Shown: positions 37,537-46,366 of the stretch, piece after piece | Layout of the letters: the number at the start of each line of letters is the position of its first letter | Position numbering within the stretch: the first letter of the stretch is position 1 | From: a virus | DNA: 46,366 nucleotides | Virus record (IMG/VR): IMGVR_UViG_3300035698_002170 | Coordinates: 1-46,366 of that record | Direction: 5' to 3' (one strand) | The notes under the pieces: generated by a model | The model's input: only the letters and a program-made list of their open reading frames with translations | Databases searched by the model: none | What the model was told of the DNA's origin: nothing | Position numbers and translations under genes: made by a program

Positions 37537-40500
37537 ATGGAAGGTAGTATCCTCGGCTCGATCGACGATGCGATGCGCGACGACGATGATCAGAGTGTCG
37601 CCGCCGACAGCACCTCCGTGACTTTGGGGTCCGCGCAGGCAGAGCCGCCGGACGCGCCAGAAGATGCGGCTATGCTGCAGTCAATCGACACGGCTGTGGA
37701 TGCCGACCCCGCCGATCGTCAAGCCATCGACCTGAACCTGACCACCCCGGCGCCAGAGGCGCGCCGTGCTTTGTCCCTGTCCCAGCAGACCGGCGTACCC
37801 GTAGACGTCGCCACAGACGCGCCGGAGGAGACCGAGCGCCTCCGTATGCTGCAGAGCATCGACGACGCTACATCCGACGCACCCGTGAGCCGGGGTATCG
37901 TCACGGATCCCGATCTGGGTCCCTACGTCACCGATGATATCGATTACATCGTGGATATGGAGCGCCTCGCGGATCCGCGATACGCGGAAGCGGAAGCGAG
38001 CCAAGGCCCCGGAGGCTTCACTGATAATGATCTGGTACGGGGTGTGCGCGCGCTGGGCCGTGCCGCCTATCGAAGTGGCCTGCGTATCGATAGTGGTGAT
38101 AAAGCCGCCGCCGTCGAGATACACGCGCAGAACCTTCAGGACCAGAGCCGGTCGTTCGGGGAGATATGGGAGGATCAGCGGTCCACTCACACGCAGGATG
38201 ATTTCGTCAACGTCCCCGGTCTGGACGACATTACGATCACGGCGTACCGCTGGATGCGTGCGCGTCTGACAAATGAGATCTCCGATCCCGAAGCGGACGC
38301 CCTCGAGGCGGTGGCCGCATCGAAGCGGGCGGAGGCACGTTTCGCTGCCGTCCCTAAATCCCAGACCGCTGATCGCGCGATGAAGGAATGGACACACGCT
38401 ACGCAGACCAACGGCTGGGCGGGCGCATTCGATTATATGGCGGACAACCCGATGGGTATCGCCGCACTCGCGATCGAGACGGCGTTCGAGTTCGCCGTGC
38501 CTCTCGCAGCTGTGACCGCAGGGTCCGTCCTGACCGGCGGTGTGGGGGCGCCTGCGATGATGGGCGCCGCGTCGTTCTTTACAGAGCGGTATCAAAACCC
38601 GGCGGAGTTCTTCAAAGAGAAGGGTTTCGATACGAGCAAACCGGAGGATGTACTGAGGATCCTGCAGGACCCGGAGGTCATGCAGGAACTGAAGGATCAG
38701 CGGTTCACCAAGGCGTCGATCGTCGGCGCCTTCGACGCCCTGACGATGGGCCTCGCCGGTAAGGTGTTCGGCGGTCAGCTGACGAACATGGCGTCTCAAC
38801 TCGCCATCCAGATGGCTGGCGGTGGTGGGGGTGAGTTCTTAGGAGAGTACGCTGCTACCGGTAAAATCAACCCGACAGAGATCCTGCTCGAGATGATCGC
38901 GGAGATGGTCACGACGCCTGTGGACATCGCCATCATGGGGATCGACGAGGTCGGGTCCAAACGTGAGAAGAAGCGTGTTGAGAAGGAGCAGACCGAGGCG
39001 GCTGTCGCTTATAAGGACCGCCTCACAGAGATTGTTGATCGGTCGGGTAAGACGAAGTTGATGACCGAGGCGCCGGAGCTGTTCCAGCAAGTCATCGAGC
39101 GCCTGACCGGATCCACGGACATGGCAGAGATCAACTTCAACCCGGCGGGCATCGAGGCGTTCGTGACGGCGATGGAGCAGCCCGAGGCGGCCAAGGTCTT
39201 CTACGACACGCTCGGCCTCGACGTCGCTGACCTCAATGAGGCGCGCGTCCTCGGTCTGGACCTTACGGTCCCGATCGACAGCTACATCAAGGCCCTGACG
39301 CAGCAGGGGGAGATCTCCGAGGATCTGCGTAATGCCGTGATCTCGAACACGCGCGCCGAGCTGGGCGCCGCGACGTTCGCCGAGGCAGAGGTCGCCCTGA
39401 ACGATATGGAGGCGTCTGCCGCCGGTCGTGCTGCGGCTGCGGAGGCGCAGGCCGAAGTCGACGCCGCTGCCGCCCCGGAGGCTGAACCGCCGACCGAGGC
39501 CGCGCAGATCGAAGATAGTGTCGACACGCTAATGAAGGATATTACAGACGAGGCCGCCGTGACCGGTGCCGATCGTACGCGCACCCGTGCGCTCCTGACT
39601 GCCGTACGGGAGGCTGTACGCACCGAGATCAATTCCCGGACTGCAGAGGGCAAGGGGGCCGACGATCTACTCTCCAGCGTGCGCGCTCGCAACCTGACGC
39701 CTACCGTACGGCAGACCACGGCCCCTGAGATGGCGGACCCGGCGGAGCTGGATCAGCAGGCCGCAGAGTTCGGTGTGGACCCGGCGACACTGGCGGCGGA
39801 GCTGAAGGCCGCCGGTGGCGACATCACGCTGACGCCGCTCTTCAAGGCGTGGTTTGAGGGTAGCGAGGTCGCGCTGGATGACGGCACACCGATGGTCGTC
39901 TACCACGGGACGAATACGACCTTCGATGCCTTCGAGCAGAGCGAGGGGTGGTACGGCGACGGTACCTACTTCACCGCCGACAGTCGGTACGCGTCCGAGT
40001 TCGCCGACGACGAGGGCGGCAATGTTATGCCGGTATATCTCAGCATGCGGAACCCTTACTTCTTCAAACCTGAATTGAGCGATGTGGCGTCGAATACCCA
40101 ATTGGCTCAGGAGTTGGGTTTCTCCGCAGATGAGGTTGACGCGGCCCTCACCGACTACGCGTTCGGGCACCTGATCCCTAACGCTCTGATGGATCTCGGG
40201 TACGACGGTATCATTATTCAAGACCCGTCCACGGCGACAGAGTACGTCGTATTTGACGGGAGCCAGATCAAATCTACAATGAACTCCGGTGCGTTCAGCC
40301 CGGACAGCGACAACATCCTCGAGCAGGCTGGCTCACACATGTTTGGCAACCCGCTCCCCGTCGAACCTACCGGCGGCGCGAAGGGCAAGACCGTAACGAT
40401 CAAAGACATCGGCAAGGCCTTTGACGATAACCATCAGGCGGTTCACGGCGCGCAGTTGACCCCGGAGACCGACGAGGCGCATCACGCTGAAGTAATGAAG

Positions 40501-43500
40501 ATGGCGCGCAGCGAGCTGGAGGCCCAGATGAAGCGCCCCAACTCCGGCGTGGGCTGGTACGAGCAGGACGTCGTTGACGCGCTGGTTGACACCGCCCAGA
40601 TCTTTCCGACGCTGTTGACAGACAAGAGCCATCGCGATCTGTACCTAATGTTCGCGGGCGTATTCTCAAACGGTATGAACCCGGCGCAGGCGTGGGAAGC
40701 GTCCGCCGTGGCATTCGAGCTGTTCCTTCAGGACGGAGTTATCCCGACGACCCGCGTGCCTTTGAAAGGCGAGCCGCAGTTGTGGGCGGAGGCGTTCTAC
40801 GACAAGAAGAACAAGAAGCAGGTACCCCGGCGCCACGTCGGTTGGGGTGTCCGTAATGCGGGAAACACCCAGCAGCTGACGTTCATGAAATTTCTGGTCG
40901 AGCGTGAGGGCGGGCTGCAGGAGGCGATGGATTGGATGAAGAACGTCCAGTCTCCGTTGGACATCAACAATGCTATGCGGGAGAGCGGCGCCTACAAGGC
41001 CAAGTACCCGCGCTTCACCAAAGCCGAAGAGGGCGGTGCGCCCACTTACGGGGCGCTGGCCTTCGGTGACAAGCTGGGCCGCTACACTGTTGGGCTGCAC
41101 GGCATCGATATATCAGCGGGTGATACCACGAGCGATCTATGGTATACTCGTACGTTCAGGCGCTGGACCGGTCGTATGTTTGAGGCACCTCTCGGTAAAG
41201 AGGGTGTCGCCGCCCAGCCAAATAACGACGCAGAGCGTGACGCCGTTTTCCGCATCACCGGGGAACTGGCCCACGAATACGATTTGAAGCCGGGCGACGT
41301 TCAAGCCGTCCTCTGGTTCTTTGAGAAACGCCTTTGGCATGAACATGGGAGTGCGCTAGATGAAGGAACCAATAGCAAGGGAGCGAGCAATCTCCTTGGG
41401 AAAAGAGGCGTTCAGCCAGCCGGTGACGGAGCGGGAAGCTCAGGAGCGGATACGGAAGCTGATCGCCAAGGAGGAAAGCTCCGCCAAGAGCGGATAGACT
41501 TCAACGAGCGGAATAAAGCCGCCGACCCCGGCACCCTGTATCAAGGCGCGCAGGACCAGACCGACCCCAGCCTCGTCAACCAGCGCCTCGACGGTCCCCT
41601 CGGATCCTTCTCGCCGGAGACGCTGACGATCAACCTGTTCGAGACGGCTGACCTGTCGACCCTCCTGCACGAGGGCGGGCACTTCTTCGTCGAGATGCTG
41701 GGACGCCTGGCGCAGCTCCCCAACGCCTCGACGCGCACGATCGAGAACTACAACGCCATGCTCCGGTGGGCAGGCGCCCGCACGGCGGCGGATCTCGATG
41801 TGGCACTCTACGGAGACGAGGCGCGCGCCAAGCAGGAACGGCTGGCCGAAGCCTTCGAGGCGTACCTCAAGGAGGGCAAGGCGCCCTCGACCGCGCTTCG
41901 ACGGGCGTTCGCCCAGTTCCGTTCGTGGCTCCTCTTCGTGTACGAGAGCGTCACCAGCCAGCGCCGGTTGGGTACCGAGATCGACCCGGAGATCAGCGCG
42001 ATATTTGATAAGCTTCTGGCGACGGACGCCCAGATCGAGGAGATGGCCGTCCTCAACGAGTTCCATACATCATCCCTGTCGCCGGAGATGCGTGCGCTGA
42101 TGACGCCTGCAGAGGCAGCGGCGCATGACGCACTGCTGGCGGAGGCCGACGCGATCGCTGCTGAAGACACAGCTGCGCGCTCCGCCGTCGAGGAAGCGAA
42201 GACGCAGGAGCAGGCATACAAAAAGGCGTTCGAGAACAACCGGGCGTCTGTCGAGGAGCAGCTTTGGTCGCGGACCGACTACGCCGCATTCTGGTATCTT
42301 ACGCGTGGCAGCCATCGGGACGCCGACACGCCCTCCAGTATGGCGAACCGCCGCCTTTCCAAAAAGCAGCTCCTCGAGAACCACACCGCAGAGGAGCTGG
42401 CCGCACTTCCGAAGCACCGCCGTAATATTTTTACCGACGATGCGGAGACGGCAACATCGCCAGACCAACTCGCCAACTACCTCGGCTTCGAGACGGCGAG
42501 CGAGCTGCTCACAGTTATGACAAACCTTCGGGATCCGGCGACTGCCATCGACGAGGAGGCGGGTATGCTGACCCGCACCGAGATGGCCGAGCCTGAAGAG
42601 GCCGGTGCAGACTTCGAGACAGACCGTCTCTATAACGAGGCGCGCCTCAAGGCGATCGACATTGAGCTTAACGCCCTCGCCAAGGCGGCGGGCCGATCGG
42701 CTCCGAGCAAGGCGGCGGTCGAGCAGCTCGTCCTGAACGTCCTCGAGCGTACGCCCCTCAAGGATCTCCTGAACCCAGCGAAGTTCATCGCGACCGCCGT
42801 ACGTGAGGCGCGCTCCTCTGCCGCCGCAGAGGCTAAGGGCGACCACCTGAAGGCGTTCACGCACAAACGTAAGCAGCTCATGAACCACGAGCTGGCCCGC
42901 CGGTCGATCGCTGCCCGCAAGAGCACAGACACGCACATCAAGTATCTGCGCCGGTTCGAGAAGCGGAACAAATGGAATAATATGGACGCGGATTATCTCG
43001 AGCAGATCCGCGAGATCACCGGCGCCTACCGTCTGCGGTCCGACATATCTGACAACAAGCGCGAGGCGTTCAACGCCGAGGCGTTCGCTTCTTGGGTGAA
43101 GCGGGCCGAGGCGGGCGACGGCGCCATCCTGATAATCCCGGACGAGATCCTCGAGGCTGACAGCATGCCTCACTGGAAGACGCTGACGATGAACCAGTTC
43201 AACGCGCTGGTGTCTGCGGTCAAGAACATCGACAAGCAGGGCCGGAACGCCAAGCAGTTGATCATCGAGAGCAAGCGGGTGGACCGAGAGCTTGCGGTCG
43301 CGCACATCCTGTCCCGCATGGACCGCCTGCCCCAGACCAACCGCATGGCGCGCAGGGCCGCAGGTAAGGAGGCGTGGTTCGACCCGGCACTGCATGCGCT
43401 CGCATGGGGTGACGCCGGTCTCCTGAAGATGTCGTTCCTGCTGGAGATGATGGATGGCGCCCCTGAAGGCCCGGCGCAGCGCGCGTTCTACGATCCGTTC

Positions 43501-45381
43501 GCGCAGGCCGAGATGGCAGAGAACCGGATGATCTATGCCTTCGGTAAGAACTTCGACGCTGCCTTCCAAGGATTGCCGGACGCGTCGCGCCGTGCGTTCA
43601 ACCAAAAGAAGTGGGTGCCCGAGCTAGGGCATAACATGTCGCGCGCACAGATCCTCCACATGGCAGCGAACACCGGCAACGCGAGCAACCTTCAGAAGAT
43701 GATCGAGGGATCCACGAAGAGCCGTATCGACGGCTCCCTTGTCCTGACCGAAGAGAAGGTCAGCGCCGTGCTGGAGACCTTGACCGCCGAGGAGATCGCG
43801 TTCGTCAACCAGCTGTGGCAGATGTTCGAGGATCAACGCGACGCCGTCGGTGATGTGTGGCGTAAGGAGCACGGCGAGGCCCCTATCTGGATGGACGCCC
43901 TGGAGGTCGAGCTGCCCAACGGCACGCTCACCGGTGGCTACATCCCCATGATGTACGACCCGACGGATAGCGCGCAGGGCGAGCAAATTGAGAACAAGAC
44001 GGCGCTCGAGGCGATGCAGTCTGAGCAGGTAAAGGCGTCTGTGTTCTCCGGCATGACCAAGGCCCGCACCGGGTTCTCCGCGCCGGTCCTTCTGGACCTC
44101 ACGCGGATCCCCGGCAAGCTACAGGAGACCGCGCACTTCGTGACGCATTACGAGGCTGTGCGGCAGGCCGACCGTCTGCTCGCGAATAAGGATCTCGAGA
44201 ACGCGATCGTCAACCGCTTCGGCCCTGAATACTACTCCGCCCTTCAGGCGTGGGTGGGTACGGTGGCGCTCGGCGGGAAGGGGGGGACGATCCACCGGTT
44301 CGACGTCCTCGGTAAGATGGTCGAGCATATGCGTAATAACGCGACTGTCGCCATCATGGGTGCGTCTGCGACGACAATGCTGACGCAGCCCCTCGGTGTA
44401 TTCACATCGATCGACACGCTCGCTCTGGGGGTCGATGGTAAGGCCAAGCCGGGGCGGGGTGCTCTCGCGTTCGCCAAGGGTGTCCTGAAGGCGTTCGATC
44501 GGGACGCGTGGAAGCAGGCGCTCGAGGCATCGTCCGAGCTGCGGTTCAGGATGGAGAACTCCGATCGCGATGTCCGGCACGCTATATCGAAGCTGCGCGG
44601 TATGAAGGGTACCAAGTCGGAGATCCAGCGGTTCCTTCTGATCGGGATCCCGGCGGTGCAGTTTGCGACTGTCGATATGCCGACGTGGTTGGCCGCATAC
44701 AACATGGGTCTGAAGGAGGCACTGTCTCAAGCCGACGCCGTTGCCTTCGCCGATCGCACGCTCGGTAAGACGCAGGGTGGTGGCTCACCGAAGGATCTCG
44801 CGGCAGCTATGTCTGTACGCGGATCCGCGCGGGCCGTCACGATGTTCATGACGTTCTTCTCGACGCTCTACGGGATCCAGCGACGCTTGGGTAACCAGCG
44901 CGAGATGTCGGCGTCATACATGTACCGGCTCTTCGTCGGCTCGTTCACCTTGTACGTCCTGCCCTCCATAATCGAGGGGATCTTCCGCCTCGAGGCGCCG
45001 GACTTCGACGACGAGGACTACCCGGAGTGGCTCGCTATGAAGGTGATGCTGTTCGCCGGGTCGACGGTTCCTGTTGCGCGAGATCTCGTCAGCGGCGCGT
45101 TCTCGAAGTACGGGTACAGCCCGACACCGCTCGCCAGTATAGGCGAGAGCACGGCAAACTCTGTGACGGAGCTGCACAAGCTCATCGCCGGTGAGAAGGA
45201 TATGGACGCCAAAACGCTGCAGAAGGCGATCGCCCTGCTCGGCTGGTGGACCGGCAGAATACCTTCCACACAGCTCAATCGCGTGGTAAAAGCCTTCGAT
45301 AAGTACGACGACGAGGGAGGCCGCGACTTTAATTACTGGCAATTTATTGTCGGCCCGGACAAACGGGATGAGGAGAATTAA
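37537..45381 (+). CDS. Giant polyvalent internal virion protein (ART and zinc-protease domains)
   Basis: 2614 residues, in the place of T7 gp16. An acidic N-terminus (1-100) is followed by helices with a membrane-like stretch (about 307-345). Residues about 760-915 fit the ADP-ribosyltransferase domain of polyvalent proteins: VVYHGT (787-792), GTYFTADSRYASEFA (from 809) and TEYVVFDGSQIKS (901-913). A helical domain of unknown type (about 985-1310) follows, then LLHEGGHFF (HEGGH 1378-1382) with AEAFEAYL (E1438/E1441), the polyvalent metallopeptidase pattern. The rest is helical, with a hydrophobic segment near the end. Polyvalent proteins are packaged and delivered with DNA to act on host defences or metabolism. 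No lysozyme motif was seen. Confidence 0.8.
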   Translation: MEGSILGSIDDAMRDDDDQSVAADSTSVTLGSAQAEPPDAPEDAAMLQSIDTAVDADPADRQAIDLNLTTPAPEARRALSLSQQTGVPVDVATDAPEETERLRMLQSIDDATSDAPVSRGIVTDPDLGPYVTDDIDYIVDMERLADPRYAEAEASQGPGGFTDNDLVRGVRALGRAAYRSGLRIDSGDKAAAVEIHAQNLQDQSRSFGEIWEDQRSTHTQDDFVNVPGLDDITITAYRWMRARLTNEISDPEADALEAVAASKRAEARFAAVPKSQTADRAMKEWTHATQTNGWAGAFDYMADNPMGIAALAIETAFEFAVPLAAVTAGSVLTGGVGAPAMMGAASFFTERYQNPAEFFKEKGFDTSKPEDVLRILQDPEVMQELKDQRFTKASIVGAFDALTMGLAGKVFGGQLTNMASQLAIQMAGGGGGEFLGEYAATGKINPTEILLEMIAEMVTTPVDIAIMGIDEVGSKREKKRVEKEQTEAAVAYKDRLTEIVDRSGKTKLMTEAPELFQQVIERLTGSTDMAEINFNPAGIEAFVTAMEQPEAAKVFYDTLGLDVADLNEARVLGLDLTVPIDSYIKALTQQGEISEDLRNAVISNTRAELGAATFAEAEVALNDMEASAAGRAAAAEAQAEVDAAAAPEAEPPTEAAQIEDSVDTLMKDITDEAAVTGADRTRTRALLTAVREAVRTEINSRTAEGKGADDLLSSVRARNLTPTVRQTTAPEMADPAELDQQAAEFGVDPATLAAELKAAGGDITLTPLFKAWFEGSEVALDDGTPMVVYHGTNTTFDAFEQSEGWYGDGTYFTADSRYASEFADDEGGNVMPVYLSMRNPYFFKPELSDVASNTQLAQELGFSADEVDAALTDYAFGHLIPNALMDLGYDGIIIQDPSTATEYVVFDGSQIKSTMNSGAFSPDSDNILEQAGSHMFGNPLPVEPTGGAKGKTVTIKDIGKAFDDNHQAVHGAQLTPETDEAHHAEVMKMARSELEAQMKRPNSGVGWYEQDVVDALVDTAQIFPTLLTDKSHRDLYLMFAGVFSNGMNPAQAWEASAVAFELFLQDGVIPTTRVPLKGEPQLWAEAFYDKKNKKQVPRRHVGWGVRNAGNTQQLTFMKFLVEREGGLQEAMDWMKNVQSPLDINNAMRESGAYKAKYPRFTKAEEGGAPTYGALAFGDKLGRYTVGLHGIDISAGDTTSDLWYTRTFRRWTGRMFEAPLGKEGVAAQPNNDAERDAVFRITGELAHEYDLKPGDVQAVLWFFEKRLWHEHGSALDEGTNSKGASNLLGKRGVQPAGDGAGSSGADTEADRQGGKLRQERIDFNERNKAADPGTLYQGAQDQTDPSLVNQRLDGPLGSFSPETLTINLFETADLSTLLHEGGHFFVEMLGRLAQLPNASTRTIENYNAMLRWAGARTAADLDVALYGDEARAKQERLAEAFEAYLKEGKAPSTALRRAFAQFRSWLLFVYESVTSQRRLGTEIDPEISAIFDKLLATDAQIEEMAVLNEFHTSSLSPEMRALMTPAEAAAHDALLAEADAIAAEDTAARSAVEEAKTQEQAYKKAFENNRASVEEQLWSRTDYAAFWYLTRGSHRDADTPSSMANRRLSKKQLLENHTAEELAALPKHRRNIFTDDAETATSPDQLANYLGFETASELLTVMTNLRDPATAIDEEAGMLTRTEMAEPEEAGADFETDRLYNEARLKAIDIELNALAKAAGRSAPSKAAVEQLVLNVLERTPLKDLLNPAKFIATAVREARSSAAAEAKGDHLKAFTHKRKQLMNHELARRSIAARKSTDTHIKYLRRFEKRNKWNNMDADYLEQIREITGAYRLRSDISDNKREAFNAEAFASWVKRAEAGDGAILIIPDEILEADSMPHWKTLTMNQFNALVSAVKNIDKQGRNAKQLIIESKRVDRELAVAHILSRMDRLPQTNRMARRAAGKEAWFDPALHALAWGDAGLLKMSFLLEMMDGAPEGPAQRAFYDPFAQAEMAENRMIYAFGKNFDAAFQGLPDASRRAFNQKKWVPELGHNMSRAQILHMAANTGNASNLQKMIEGSTKSRIDGSLVLTEEKVSAVLETLTAEEIAFVNQLWQMFEDQRDAVGDVWRKEHGEAPIWMDALEVELPNGTLTGGYIPMMYDPTDSAQGEQIENKTALEAMQSEQVKASVFSGMTKARTGFSAPVLLDLTRIPGKLQETAHFVTHYEAVRQADRLLANKDLENAIVNRFGPEYYSALQAWVGTVALGGKGGTIHRFDVLGKMVEHMRNNATVAIMGASATTMLTQPLGVFTSIDTLALGVDGKAKPGRGALAFAKGVLKAFDRDAWKQALEASSELRFRMENSDRDVRHAISKLRGMKGTKSEIQRFLLIGIPAVQFATVDMPTWLAAYNMGLKEALSQADAVAFADRTLGKTQGGGSPKDLAAAMSVRGSARAVTMFMTFFSTLYGIQRRLGNQREMSASYMYRLFVGSFTLYVLPSIIEGIFRLEAPDFDDEDYPEWLAMKVMLFAGSTVPVARDLVSGAFSKYGYSPTPLASIGESTANSVTELHKLIAGEKDMDAKTLQKAIALLGWWTGRIPSTQLNRVVKAFDKYDDEGGRDFNYWQFIVGPDKRDEEN

Positions 45382-45384
45382 GGA

Positions 45385-46366
45385 ATGACGGTCCCATCAG
45401 AAGTAAACAAGATTGTGCACGCAGGCGACGGCGCGACAGCGGAGTTCACGACCAGCTTCACGTTCGCCGCTGACGCCGAGGTGACCGTGACCCTCGTCGA
45501 CGACCTTACGGCTGCCGAGACCTTATGGACGGCGGGCACAGAGTACACCCTGACCGGCGCAAACACCGGTAACGCCGGTGTCCTGACCGTCGATACCAGC
45601 CCGTCAGATTACACCCCCCTTACCGACGAGAGCCTCGTCATCGAGCTGAAGCCGGACTTCATACAGGGGACACGCCTTCCCCGGTCCGGTAACGTCAGCC
45701 CACGCGACGTACTCGAGCCGATGCACGACAATCGCGTCCGGCAGCTCCTGCGCCTCCTCGACCTTGTGAGCCGGTCTATCCAGATCCCTCTAACGGAAAC
45801 CTCCATCGGCGACGTCCCGTCGGTCGCCAACCGCATGAACAAATTCTTCCGGTTCGACGCCTCCGGGGATCCCGAGGCGTATGACATCGCCCTGCTCGAT
45901 GCGCTTACGTTGCCCGTCGATTTCACTGATGGCGGCACCGGTGCGAGTTATGCCAACGCGGCGGCGCTTCTGACGGGCCTCGGCCTGCGGACGGCTGCGG
46001 CACAGGACGCACTCGTCGGATCTACGGTGCAGCCTTACAGCGCCCTGACCGCGCTCCTCAATACGAAGCAGCCGTGGACGAACCAGCAGTATTACACGCC
46101 GAAGACCGATGATGCTCAGGCGGCGGGCGTCTTAACCGTGGATTTCGATGCGGCTGGCGCGTACCGGGAGATCACGCTGACGGCTGCTGTCACGACGATG
46201 ACCCTCAACAACATGGAGCCGGGCGGCGTCTACCGTATCCGCTTCACCGGGGCGTTCACCATTACCGGGTGGGCGGCAGATGTCGTGAATGATTTCACAT
46301 GGCCGCTCGATACGGAGCATGTTTTTGGTGTCACCGAATACACCGAAGTCACGATCATGGCGGGCA
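45385..46366 (+). CDS. Tail fibre, N-terminal part, 3' end outside window
   Basis: 327 residues visible. The first 150 residues match the T7 gp17 N-terminal domain that attaches fibres to the tail (VPSEVNKIVHAGDGATAEF start, TFAADAEVTVTLVDD, LPRSGNVSPRDVLEPMHD). Then comes the FTDGGTGASYANAAALLTGLGL linker (quoted as FTDGGTGASYANA) common in fibres, and a beta domain (ITLTAAVTTMTLNN). The frame is open at the window end. It probably continues in the C-terminal fragment at 2-583. GAGGAG lies 12 bases before ATG. Confidence 0.85.
   Translation, partial: MTVPSEVNKIVHAGDGATAEFTTSFTFAADAEVTVTLVDDLTAAETLWTAGTEYTLTGANTGNAGVLTVDTSPSDYTPLTDESLVIELKPDFIQGTRLPRSGNVSPRDVLEPMHDNRVRQLLRLLDLVSRSIQIPLTETSIGDVPSVANRMNKFFRFDASGDPEAYDIALLDALTLPVDFTDGGTGASYANAAALLTGLGLRTAAAQDALVGSTVQPYSALTALLNTKQPWTNQQYYTPKTDDAQAAGVLTVDFDAAGAYREITLTAAVTTMTLNNMEPGGVYRIRFTGAFTITGWAADVVNDFTWPLDTEHVFGVTEYTEVTIMAG

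Noticed and set aside
42070-43605. 511-codon open frame on the - strand inside the polyvalent protein gene
   Set aside because: Antisense artefact of high GC content; composition is that of reverse-read Glu/Ala/Leu codons, and nothing supports expression.
1-46366. CRISPR array, insertion sequence, integrase/attachment site, phage RNA polymerase
   Set aside because: No regularly spaced repeats, transposase or recombinase motifs, or single-subunit RNA polymerase motifs were found on either strand.

Overview
The window looks like most of the genome of a short-tailed (podovirus-type, T7-like virion) double-stranded DNA phage with high GC content. It probably infects an alphaproteobacterium: the holin resembles the gene-transfer-agent 3TM holin type, one exported protein ends in a VPxP-type sorting tail common in Rhodobacterales, and several small genes are of kinds usual in alphaproteobacterial phages. 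I see no integrase, no lysogeny repressor and no phage RNA polymerase, so it is probably virulent and uses the host RNA polymerase through sigma70-like promoters. I could not recognise an endolysin.

Layout. The left end (2-2367, + strand) holds the C-terminal part of a tail fibre (DUF7483-like), a DUF4376 protein, two small membrane proteins and a holin. A bidirectional hairpin terminator at 2462-2493 separates it from a long leftward block (2499-17660, - strand). Read from its promoters, that block carries a chain of tiny overlapping, often cysteine-rich early genes (17660-13486), two unknown genes (13397-12547), an SNF2-type helicase, zinc-finger, HTH-HNH and small genes (12516-9892), a Cas4/RecB-like nuclease and a putative ssDNA-binding protein (9836-8064), a family A DNA polymerase (7972-6149), and a tail of small early genes including a MazG-like protein and a PEP-CTERM-like exported protein. 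From the divergent control region at 17700-17800 the + strand runs to the window end: primase/helicase, a small gene full of repeats (possible replication origin), RuvC-like resolvase, a GIY-YIG/small-terminase fusion, large terminase, head accessory genes, portal, scaffold, capsid, decoration protein, tail adaptor and nozzle, internal virion proteins, a 2614-residue polyvalent protein, and the N-terminus of the tail fibre.

Both window ends lie in what is probably one tail-fibre gene (N-terminal part at the right end, C-terminal part at the left). This fits a circular or circularly permuted genome cut in that gene, although a direct join would be out of frame.

Most notable: (1) a giant virion-associated protein combining an ADP-ribosyltransferase-like and a zinc-protease-like domain; (2) a family of leftward promoters carrying the same TCAGC-N-GCTGA palindrome between -35 and -10; (3) a GIY-YIG nuclease fused to the small terminase; (4) gene junctions where the ribosome binding site of one gene writes a stereotyped tail (GDD, GEE, EQEKP) on the previous protein; (5) a hairpin- and iteron-rich segment after the primase/helicase gene; (6) a phage-encoded PEP-CTERM-like protein. 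All assignments come from reading motifs; no database search was possible.
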